Origin: Streptomyces sp. Act143 | GTDB taxonomy: Bacteria; Actinomycetota; Actinomycetes; Streptomycetales; Streptomycetaceae | Direction of reading: 5' to 3' | DNA length: 64,000 nucleotides | NCBI RefSeq assembly: GCF_003143935.1 | Contig: NZ_QFRX01000001.1 | Coordinates: 4,939,201-5,003,200, forward strand | In this document: in pieces, positions 58,276 through 64,000 of the stretch | Layout of the letters: the number at the start of each line of letters is the position of its first letter | How positions within the stretch are numbered: position 1 is the stretch's first letter | The notes under the pieces: model-generated | Databases searched by the model: none | The model's input: the letters and a program-made list of their open reading frames with translations, nothing else | What the model was told of the DNA's origin: nothing | Translations under genes and position numbers: made by a program

Positions 58276-60147
58276 GTGACCACGACACCTCAGCCCCCGT
58301 ACCCGCCCGAGCCACCCCGTGGCCCCGGCCGCAGAGGCGGCGTCCCCGGGACCGGGCCCGGACCCGGGGGCCGGCCTGGGAGCGGGCGCGGAAGCGCAAG
58401 CGGGGGCGGAAGCGGAGGTGGAGGCGTGGGCAACATGGCCGGGGACGGTTCCGGATACGGCTCCCCGTACGGGCCGGGTGACTGGAACGGGCCCGGATCG
58501 GGTGACTGGAACGGGTCCGGTCCCGGACACGATCCCGGCACCCCTTCCGGTCACGCCCCTGGTCACAGGCATGAGCACGAACAGGACGCCGACGGTGGAC
58601 ATGGCTCCTTCCCGAGCGGCGGCAGCGGCACTGGAGCGGGAAGCGGTGGCGGTGGCGGTGGCGTCCCAAGCGGCGGTGGCGTCCCGAGCGGCGGCGGGGG
58701 TGGAGGTGGCGGTGGGCACGGTCACTCGCACGGCCACAGTCACAGCCACGGCCCCGCGACCCCCGTCTCCAAGCATCTCCGCAAGGTCATCGCGGCGATC
58801 CTCATCCCGTTCGGCGCCGCCGTCCTGGTGGGCCTCGCCGTGCTGTGGCCCGGTGGTGCGCCCGCGCACGAGCGCACCGGCGTCGGCTTCGACCGGCAGA
58901 CCCAGCAGGCCACGGTCACCAAGGTCGAGAAGGTGAGCTGCAAGTCGGTCAACGCCTCGGGCGAGACCCCGACCGGGGACACCTCCACCGCCGAGGGCTC
59001 GTCCGCGCAGCAACAGGCCGACGGCACCTGCAAGAAGGCCACGATCCGCGTCGACACCGGCAAGGACAAGGGCCGTACGTTCACCGAGATCGTGCAGCCG
59101 GACCAGACGCGGCAGCTGCACGAGGGCGAGAAGGTCGTGGTCGCCTATGAGCCCTCGGCCCCGAAGGACCTCCAGTACTCGGTCACCGACGTCAACCGCC
59201 GGTTCCCCATGGCGCTGCTCGCCGGGATCTTCGCGCTCGCCGTCGTGATCGTCGGCCGGCTGCGGGGCGTCATGGCCCTGGTGGCGCTGGCGATCAGCTT
59301 CCTGATCCTGAACTTCTTCATCCTGCCCGCGATCCTTCAGGGCTCGAACCCGCTGGTCGTGGCCGTGATCGGGTCGAGCGCGATCATGCTGATCGCGCTG
59401 TACCTGTGCCACGGGCTGTCGGCGAGAACCTCCGTGGCAGTACTCGGCACGCTGATCTCGCTGCTGCTGATCGGCATCCTCGGCTCGCTGTTCATCGGCT
59501 GGGCCGCACTCACCGGCAACACCGACGACAACACCGGTCTGATCCACGGCCTGTATCCGTCGATCGACATGAGCGGCCTGCTGCTCGCCGGCGTCATCAT
59601 CGGCTCGCTCGGTGTCCTCGACGACGTGACGGTCACGCAGACCTCGGCGGTCTGGGAACTGCACGAGGCCAACCCTTCGATGGGCTGGCGCGGGCTGTAC
59701 CGCGCGGGCATCCGCATCGGTCGCGACCACATCGCGTCGGTTGTCAACACGCTCGTCCTCGCCTACGCGGGCGCCGCGTTGCCCCTGCTGCTGCTCTTCT
59801 CGATCGCGCAGAGCAGCGTGGGGACCGTCGCCAACAGTGAGCTGGTCGCCGAGGAGATCGTGCGCACACTGGTGGGTTCGATCGGCCTGGTGGCCTCCGT
59901 CCCCGTCACCACAGCCCTCGCGGCGCTGGTGGTGTCGGCCGACCGGCCGGGCTCCGGAACGGTACTCGCGGGCGGCGAGCCGACTCCGGCAGGTACGCGG
60001 GCGGGCGGGCCGGCGGGTGGGCAAGCCAAGGCGCAGGCCGGAGTTCGACCGGGCGGCCAGACGGGAGCGTACGGCCCGCAGGGCGGTTCCCAAGGTCCGC
60101 AAGCGGCTGCCGCACGGGGTGGCCGTGGTCGGCGGCGCAAGCGCTGA
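58276..60147 (+). CDS. YibE/F-family membrane protein with Gly/His-rich N-terminus
   Basis: A 623-residue protein from the GTG at 58276. Residues 1-165 are cytoplasmic and almost wholly Gly, Pro and Ser with a His-rich patch at the end (GGGGGGGHGHSHGHSHSHGPATP), which suggests metal binding. One helix follows at about 175-195, then an exported domain with two conserved Cys (VEKVSCKSVNASGE ... QQADGTCKKATIRVDTG), then seven helices of the YibE/F domain (PMALLAGIFALAVVIVGRLRGVMALVALAISFLILNFFILPAIL ... GSLGVLDDVTVTQTS). Function is unknown; GKDKGRT and LDDVTVTQ are family hallmarks. The last codons lie in a 21-bp duplication. Confidence 0.88.
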   Translation: MTTTPQPPYPPEPPRGPGRRGGVPGTGPGPGGRPGSGRGSASGGGSGGGGVGNMAGDGSGYGSPYGPGDWNGPGSGDWNGSGPGHDPGTPSGHAPGHRHEHEQDADGGHGSFPSGGSGTGAGSGGGGGGVPSGGGVPSGGGGGGGGGHGHSHGHSHSHGPATPVSKHLRKVIAAILIPFGAAVLVGLAVLWPGGAPAHERTGVGFDRQTQQATVTKVEKVSCKSVNASGETPTGDTSTAEGSSAQQQADGTCKKATIRVDTGKDKGRTFTEIVQPDQTRQLHEGEKVVVAYEPSAPKDLQYSVTDVNRRFPMALLAGIFALAVVIVGRLRGVMALVALAISFLILNFFILPAILQGSNPLVVAVIGSSAIMLIALYLCHGLSARTSVAVLGTLISLLLIGILGSLFIGWAALTGNTDDNTGLIHGLYPSIDMSGLLLAGVIIGSLGVLDDVTVTQTSAVWELHEANPSMGWRGLYRAGIRIGRDHIASVVNTLVLAYAGAALPLLLLFSIAQSSVGTVANSELVAEEIVRTLVGSIGLVASVPVTTALAALVVSADRPGSGTVLAGGEPTPAGTRAGGPAGGQAKAQAGVRPGGQTGAYGPQGGSQGPQAAAARGGRGRRRKR

Positions 60148-60171
60148 CGCAGGCGGCGCAAGGGCTGACGC
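60131..60171. repeat. 21-bp duplication over the YibE/F stop codon
   Basis: GGCGGCGCAAGCGCTGACGC (60131-60150) is repeated with one change at 60152-60171. The TGA stop (60145-60147) lies within the first copy, and a TGA follows at the same place in the second, so the duplicated unit carries a stop as well. Confidence 0.85.
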
Positions 60172-60304
60172 CGTCGGCCCGGCCCGGCAGCCGTACGACA
60201 GCCACGTCCACATCCGCATGGCGCAGAGCCCGTCCTCAGGAGAAGCGTTCCTGCGCCCTTCCATGCCGCGCTGAAGCGTTACGCCTCCTCACCGGCGCGA
60301 CGCT

Positions 60305-60712
60305 TCAGCCCGCGCTCTGCTCCTCCGCCAGAATGCGGTCCAGCGCCTCGTCGAGATGGGCGTCGAAATCGGCGATCGCCCCCTCCTGCCCCAGCGGCAC
60401 CAGCTTGTCGGTGCGGTCGAGGAAGGCGATGAGCGGGGCCGCCGACGAGCGGAACAACGCCTGGTCGGCACCGACCTGAAGCCGGATCAGAACCTCGCCG
60501 AGCGTCTCGGATTCGGCCGGCGCGATGCGCACATCCCCGTCGCCGCTCGGCCGCCCCACCCCATCGATGAGCAACTCACGCCCAAAAGCCCAGGTCACCG
60601 GCGCGTCCCCGGGCAGATGGAAAGTCAGTCGCACCGCGTAGGGATCACAGGTCTCGTAGCGCAGCTCCACCGGGATACGGAAAGAGAGCTCCTCGGAGAC
60701 GAGAAAACTCAT
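60305..60712 (-). CDS. ssgA: SsgA, sporulation-specific cell division activator
   Basis: A 135-residue SsgA-like protein: MSFLVSEELSFRIPVELRYETCDPYAVRLTFHLPGDAPVTWAFGRELLIDG ... ADQALFRSSAAPLIAFLDRTDKLVPLGQEG. The ATG at 60712 is chosen because AGAGG is 5 bases upstream; an adjacent ATG at 60715 and a frame open to 60742 exist. SALPs are found only in morphologically complex actinomycetes. SsgA stimulates sporulation-specific septation and influences where septa and branches form. The closely similar sequence and the neighbouring ssgR identify it as SsgA itself, not another SALP. Confidence 0.93.
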   Translation of the reverse strand: MSFLVSEELSFRIPVELRYETCDPYAVRLTFHLPGDAPVTWAFGRELLIDGVGRPSGDGDVRIAPAESETLGEVLIRLQVGADQALFRSSAAPLIAFLDRTDKLVPLGQEGAIADFDAHLDEALDRILAEEQSAG

Positions 60713-60841
60713 CATGACCTCTGCCTGCACGGACGCGTCCATCGCCTACCCCGTCATCTGCCGTCGACTGGCCGGGAATGACCCCTTTGACACTGCTGGA
60801 ATCTTGCTGAACGTACACGACAGATCACAAGGAGTGAGTTT

Positions 60842-61777
60842 TCAGATACTGATAGAGATCGCGAGCGACCCGAGAAGCTGTCCGATCTCGCTCTGCAGCC
60901 GTCGCGTGGCCGCCAGCAGTCGGTCCGCCTGGTGGTACGGGAGAGAAATGGCCATGGTCGCGGCCGTCGGTCCGACCGTGATCGGGATGGCCGCGCACAC
61001 CGTGCCGAGCGCGTACTCCTGCTGTTCGAAGACGGGATCCATCCGCCGCATCCGGTCCAGGCGCCGGAGCAGCGCATGGTTGTCGTGCACGGTGTACGGG
61101 GTGATGGCCTGCGCGGGATGGCGTTCGAGATGGTCGCGGCGGGCGCTCTCGTCCAGTTGGGAGAGCAGGCACTGGCCGATGGCGTGTGCGTGTCCGGTCT
61201 CACGGAAGTCGGCCCACTCCTCGACCGCGGGATTGCCCGGGGTGTCGGAGACGCAGACGACCTCGATCTCACCGTCGCGGTAGATCGCGTAGTACACGGG
61301 TACGCCGATCACGTCCCGCCAGTGGGCCAGCGCCTCGACGACCGTGCTGCGACGTTTCTGCTGGGCTCCGCTGCTGCTCAATCGCTCGGCCGCCTCACCG
61401 AGGAAGAACAGCCCTTTGTCCCGGCGCAGATAGCCCTCGTGCACGAGGGTGCGCAGCAGGTGGTACGCGGTGGGCAGCGCCAGGCCGGTCTCTCGGGCCA
61501 GTTGCTTGGCGGGGGCGCCGTGTTCATGCTCGGCGACGGACTCCAGCAGCCGCATCGCGCGCTGGACGGAGCCGATGAGGGTCGTGGAGGGCGTTTGTTC
61601 CGGCTGGTCCGCGAGCTCCGGCCGCGCCGACGACTCCAGCCGTTCCGGCTGCTCCGGCTGCTCCGGCCTTTCGATGGGGTTCGCCGGGTGGGGTCGTACG
61701 GCCGTTGCCGGTCGCGCATGGGGTGCCGTCTGCACTGGTACGTGCAGTTCTGCGGGTGCGGTGTCAACCGTGGCCAA
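60842..61777 (-). CDS. ssgR: SsgR, IclR-type activator of ssgA
   Basis: A 311-residue protein. Start TTG 61777 follows GGGAGTGA. The first 65 residues are a Pro/Glu/Gln-rich leader with short repeats (PERPEQPEQPERLE). The IclR HTH reads IGSVQRAMRLLESVAEHEHGAPAKQLARETGLALPTAYHLLRTLVHEGYLRRD, and the effector domain follows (GVPVYYAIYRDGEIEVVCVSD ... AVEEWADFRETGHAHAIGQCLL). SsgR is the known transcriptional activator of ssgA in S. coelicolor, and here too it lies directly upstream (about 130 bp) on the same strand. Confidence 0.93.
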   Translation of the reverse strand: MATVDTAPAELHVPVQTAPHARPATAVRPHPANPIERPEQPEQPERLESSARPELADQPEQTPSTTLIGSVQRAMRLLESVAEHEHGAPAKQLARETGLALPTAYHLLRTLVHEGYLRRDKGLFFLGEAAERLSSSGAQQKRRSTVVEALAHWRDVIGVPVYYAIYRDGEIEVVCVSDTPGNPAVEEWADFRETGHAHAIGQCLLSQLDESARRDHLERHPAQAITPYTVHDNHALLRRLDRMRRMDPVFEQQEYALGTVCAAIPITVGPTAATMAISLPYHQADRLLAATRRLQSEIGQLLGSLAISISI

Positions 61778-61974
61778 GGGTCACTCCCGAAGCGCGAGGG
61801 GGCTGCCCGTGCGGGGGGACACGGGAGGGGGTGTACGCCGCTCACGGGGGATCGTCCCCGCGTCGAATTCCGGACTTTAACCCCCTGCCACCGCGTGCAG
61901 ACGGCCTGGCCCGAAAACTTCCCTCGCGCGAGGGAACCGATGATTCCTGTTACCGGGTGCTCAGCTCCCGGTCC

Positions 61975-62187
61975 TCACCAGTCGCTGCGCGACGAGGAGC
62001 TGGACGTGAACTTCCGTACGACGTAGACCAGCCCGCCGACCAGGGCCACGAAGACGAGTGCCTTGAACAGCAGCCAGACGACGAAGTGCAGGACGCTGGC
62101 TATCAGCCCGCCGAACACGACCAGGGCGATGACGGGCACCGCGATCCACTTCACCCACCACGGCAGTCCCGCGAAGATCTCACGCAT
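61975..62187 (-). CDS. Small membrane protein (DUF5326-like)
   Basis: A 70-residue protein from the ATG at 62187 (MREIFAGLPWWVKWIAVPVIALVVFGGLIASVLHFVVWLLFKALVFVALVGGLVYVVRKFTSSSSSRSDW), behind AGAGAGG; the longer frame to 62265 has no ribosome site. It has two membrane helices joined by a short loop and a Ser-rich tail. I recall it as the actinobacterial DUF5326 family; function unknown. It is on the same strand as ssgR but separated by about 200 bp. Confidence 0.78.
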   Translation of the reverse strand: MREIFAGLPWWVKWIAVPVIALVVFGGLIASVLHFVVWLLFKALVFVALVGGLVYVVRKFTSSSSSRSDW

Positions 62188-62336
62188 CGCCCCAACCTCT
62201 CTCGTCCCCGGCTTCTTCTGCCGCCGGATCCTTTCGATGTCCTGCTTCGATGCTAGGGCGGGCAATGTGCCGAACGGGGGCCTCGCACCCCTCGTCGTCC
62301 CCTGATCGATCCCCTAGGGAACCCCGAGGCGGCGGC

Positions 62337-62654
62337 TCAGCTCTCCGGCGGAGAGAACACCACCAGAACCCGCAGATCCTCGCTGATGTGGTGGAACTTG
62401 TGGGCGACACCGGCCGGCACGTACACCACGCTGCCGCGGGCCACCTGGGTCGTCTCCAGCCCCACCGTGATCGCGGCACGGCCGCTCACAACGAAGTAGA
62501 CCTCGTCCTGGTTGTGCGGCTTCTGTGGATCATGCTCACCGGCATCGAGCGCGTACAGGCCGACCGACATGCTCCGCTCCCGCAGAAACTGCAGGTAGGC
62601 GCCGTCGTTGGCGGCACGCTCCGCCTCCAGTTCATCCAGCCGGAATGCCTTCAT
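62337..62654 (-). CDS. Cupin domain protein
   Basis: A 105-residue single-domain cupin: KPHNQDEVYFVVSGRAAITVGLE (motif 1, with His and Glu metal ligands) and GSVVYVPAGVAHKFHHI (motif 2, His). Enzymes and sensors of this fold bind a divalent metal; the substrate is unknown. Start ATG 62654 (MKAFRLDELEAERAANDGAYLQFL). It diverges from the holin-like gene with 60 bp between the starts. Confidence 0.88.
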   Translation of the reverse strand: MKAFRLDELEAERAANDGAYLQFLRERSMSVGLYALDAGEHDPQKPHNQDEVYFVVSGRAAITVGLETTQVARGSVVYVPAGVAHKFHHISEDLRVLVVFSPPES

Positions 62655-62714
62655 CGCCGTAGTCCGCCCTCGTCACACTGCTGGTAACCGATCTCTTCTG
62701 CCACGATCAGACAC

Positions 62715-63092
62715 ATGAAGAATTTCGTAGTCAAGACGATCGCCAACGCGGGCGCCCTGGCGGTCGCCGTGTGGCTGCTGGACAAGATCACCCTGACCGG
62801 TGACAGCACCGGCAAGAAGGCCGGCACCCTGATTCTCGTCGCGCTGATCTTCGGCGTGGTGAACTTCCTGGTCAAGCCGATCGTGAAGCTGTTCAGCCTG
62901 CCGCTGCTGATCCTGACGCTCGGCCTGTTCACCCTGGTCGTCAACGCGCTGATGCTGCTGCTGACGTCGTGGCTGGCCGACAAGGTCGACCTGAGCTTCC
63001 ACGTGGAGGGCTTCTGGACCGCCGTCCTCGGTGGCCTGATCATCTCGATCGTGTCCTGGGCGCTCCACGTCATCCTTCCCGACGGGGACTGA
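62715..63092 (+). CDS. Holin-like (YvlD/phage holin family IV) membrane protein
   Basis: A 125-residue protein with four membrane helices (FVVKTIANAGALAVAVWLL, GTLILVALIFGVVNFLV, LPLLILTLGLFTLVVNALMLLL, FWTAVLGGLIISIVSWALHVIL). These match the YvlD-type family; the name holin comes from distant phage homologues and no lytic role is implied. It is followed 8 bp later by ptpA, so the three genes to the window edge probably form an operon. Confidence 0.85.
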   Translation: MKNFVVKTIANAGALAVAVWLLDKITLTGDSTGKKAGTLILVALIFGVVNFLVKPIVKLFSLPLLILTLGLFTLVVNALMLLLTSWLADKVDLSFHVEGFWTAVLGGLIISIVSWALHVILPDGD

Positions 63093-63100
63093 GCCCGGCG

Positions 63101-63592
63101 ATGACCTACCGCGTCTGTTTCGTCTGCACCGGCAACATCTGCCGCTCGCCGATGGCCGAGTCCGTCGTGCGTGCCCGCATAGCGGAGGCCGGGCTCGACG
63201 ACCGGGTCGAGGTCGACAGCGCCGGCACGGGCGGCTGGCACGAGGGCGACGGCGCCGACCCGCGCACCGTGTCCGTCCTGGCGGAGCACGGATACGACAG
63301 CGCCCATACGGCCCGTCAGTTCCAGTCGTCCTGGTTCTCCCGCCTCGACCTTGTGATCGCCCTCGACCACGGACACCTCAAGGCCCTGAGGCGCCTCGCA
63401 CCGACACCGGAGGACGCGGCCAAGGTGCGGCTGCTGCGCTCGTACGACGCCTCGGCGGGCGACGATCTCGACGTACCGGACCCGTACTACGGCGGGATGG
63501 ACGGTTTCGAGGAGTGCCTTGAGATGGTGGAGGCGGCGAGCGAGGGCCTGCTCGCCGCCGTACGCGAGCACGTGGGAGGACAGGCGGCATGA
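63101..63592 (+). CDS. ptpA: Low-molecular-weight protein tyrosine phosphatase
   Basis: A 163-residue protein from the ATG at 63101. The P-loop CX5R is VCTGNICRSPMAES (Cys9, Arg15), and the general acid Asp lies in VPDPYYGG near the C-terminus. It dephosphorylates tyrosine residues by a cysteinyl-phosphate intermediate. The S. coelicolor homologue PtpA has been studied as a tyrosine phosphatase linked to secondary metabolism. Its stop overlaps the start of the cystathionine gamma-lyase gene (ATGA), showing translational coupling. Confidence 0.93.
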   Translation: MTYRVCFVCTGNICRSPMAESVVRARIAEAGLDDRVEVDSAGTGGWHEGDGADPRTVSVLAEHGYDSAHTARQFQSSWFSRLDLVIALDHGHLKALRRLAPTPEDAAKVRLLRSYDASAGDDLDVPDPYYGGMDGFEECLEMVEAASEGLLAAVREHVGGQAA

Positions 63593-64000
63593 GCGAGACG
63601 ACCGGGGCCGCAGGAGCCAAGGGGGCTGTGGGGGAAGGCACGCGCGCGGTGCGGGCCGGACTGCCCGAACCCGTCAAGAACGAGCCCACCCTTCCCGGCC
63701 CGGTCTTCGCCGCCCACTTCCATCTGCCGGGCGATGTCGAAGGGCCGTACACCTACGGCCGCGACGAGAACCCCACCTGGACCCTGCTGGAACGGGCCGT
63801 CGGCGAACTGGAGGCGCCCGGGCAGGACGACGTCCAGACGCTCGTCTTCGCCTCCGGCATGGCCGCCATTTCGTCGGTGCTCTTCTCGCAACTGCGCGCC
63901 GGGGACACGGTCGTCATGCCCGACGACGGGTACCAGGCGCTGCCCCTGGTCCACGAACAGCTGCGGGCGTACGGCATCGAGGTCCGGACCGCCCCGACGG
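63589..64000 (+). CDS. Cystathionine gamma-lyase/synthase family protein, cut by window edge
   Basis: The first 137 residues of a PLP enzyme: after an Ala/Gly leader come EGTRAVRAGLPEPVKNEPTLPGPVFAAHFHLPGDVEGPYTYGRDENPTWTLLERAVGELE and TLVFASGMAAISSVLF, typical of the Cys/Met metabolism family. The PLP lysine would lie beyond the window. It overlaps ptpA by four bases. Cystathionine gamma-lyase splits cystathionine to cysteine in reverse transsulfuration; gamma-synthase is the alternative. Confidence 0.88.
   Translation, partial: MSETTGAAGAKGAVGEGTRAVRAGLPEPVKNEPTLPGPVFAAHFHLPGDVEGPYTYGRDENPTWTLLERAVGELEAPGQDDVQTLVFASGMAAISSVLFSQLRAGDTVVMPDDGYQALPLVHEQLRAYGIEVRTAPT

Noticed and set aside
58115..58669. 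Minus-strand frame running through the thiC leader with the peptide MFHVERRHL
   Set aside because: The peptide is only the parS sequence read as codons; the region is the riboswitch and the antisense of YibE/F.
62991..63013. CTTCCACGTGGAGG as a parS site
   Set aside because: Only the central CACGTG and two flanking bases fit; it is within coding sequence (SFHVEG) and too far from the consensus.
62715..63092. Holin-like gene as part of a prophage
   Set aside because: The neighbours are core genes (ptpA, cupin) and the family is common outside phages.

Overview
The window is ordinary high-GC chromosomal DNA of a Streptomyces. Four things support this: the extreme third-position GC bias; the adjacent sporulation genes ssgA and ssgR; the secreted copper/DyP-peroxidase operon (YcnI, Sco, PCuAC, CopCD, DtpA); and several ParB-binding parS sites together with clusters of DnaA boxes, which places the segment on the core chromosome close to oriC. 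I see no prophage, integrase, insertion sequence, CRISPR array or biosynthetic gene cluster. From memory, the gene order matches the S. coelicolor core region running from ptpA and ssgA up past serS and pheA; I could not check this.

Layout, left to right. 1-9.3 kb: a cut MaoC-type gene, a small secreted protein, two stand-alone prim-pol-like proteins, a tRNA-Ser(TGA), an HtrA-type membrane protease, a glycerophosphodiesterase, an RsbW-like ATPase and a SEC-C protein. 9.9-19.3 kb: a PP2C phosphatase, Xaa-Pro aminopeptidase, a MocR regulator with an MFS transporter, then on the minus strand a CitG-like protein, a secreted intradiol dioxygenase, a GNAT and a second RsbW-like ATPase. 19.5-25.8 kb: the extracytoplasmic copper and DyP operon. 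25.9-29.6 kb: pheA, a DnaA-box cluster, serS, a HAD phosphatase and tRNA-Ser(GCT). 30-34 kb: a four-gene ABC-2 exporter operon on the minus strand. 34-41 kb: M24 peptidase, an EphD-like hydrolase/dehydrogenase fusion, MerR regulator, KptA, an F420-type oxidoreductase and a second HAD phosphatase. 41-52 kb, minus strand: M23 peptidase, GAF histidine kinase, and cydA-cydB-cydDC behind a perfect Rex operator, then hisC. 52-64 kb: LacI regulator, metallophosphatase, thiC with a TPP riboswitch, YibE/F, ssgA/ssgR, a cupin, a holin-like membrane protein, ptpA and a cut cystathionine gamma-lyase.

Genes that appear to work together are: the copper set, which delivers copper and haem-peroxidase activity outside the membrane; the cyd set with its neighbouring GAF kinase, a low-oxygen and redox module; the ABC pairs; ssgR with ssgA; and ptpA with the cystathionine gamma-lyase, which overlap by 4 bp.

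The most unusual signals lie outside the genes. (1) At nine places short tandem repeats (units of 21-36 bp, most often exactly 32) sit just 3' of a stop codon, and at several of them the stop codon is itself inside the first unit. (2) A parS-type site lies inside the variable arm of the thiC TPP riboswitch, and its two halves take part in a long predicted RNA hairpin. (3) Other parS sites form a perfect 28-bp palindrome between cydB and cydDC, encode the first residues of CydDC, or lie within genes. (4) A dense DnaA-box cluster fills the pheA-serS gap, with a smaller one upstream of kptA.
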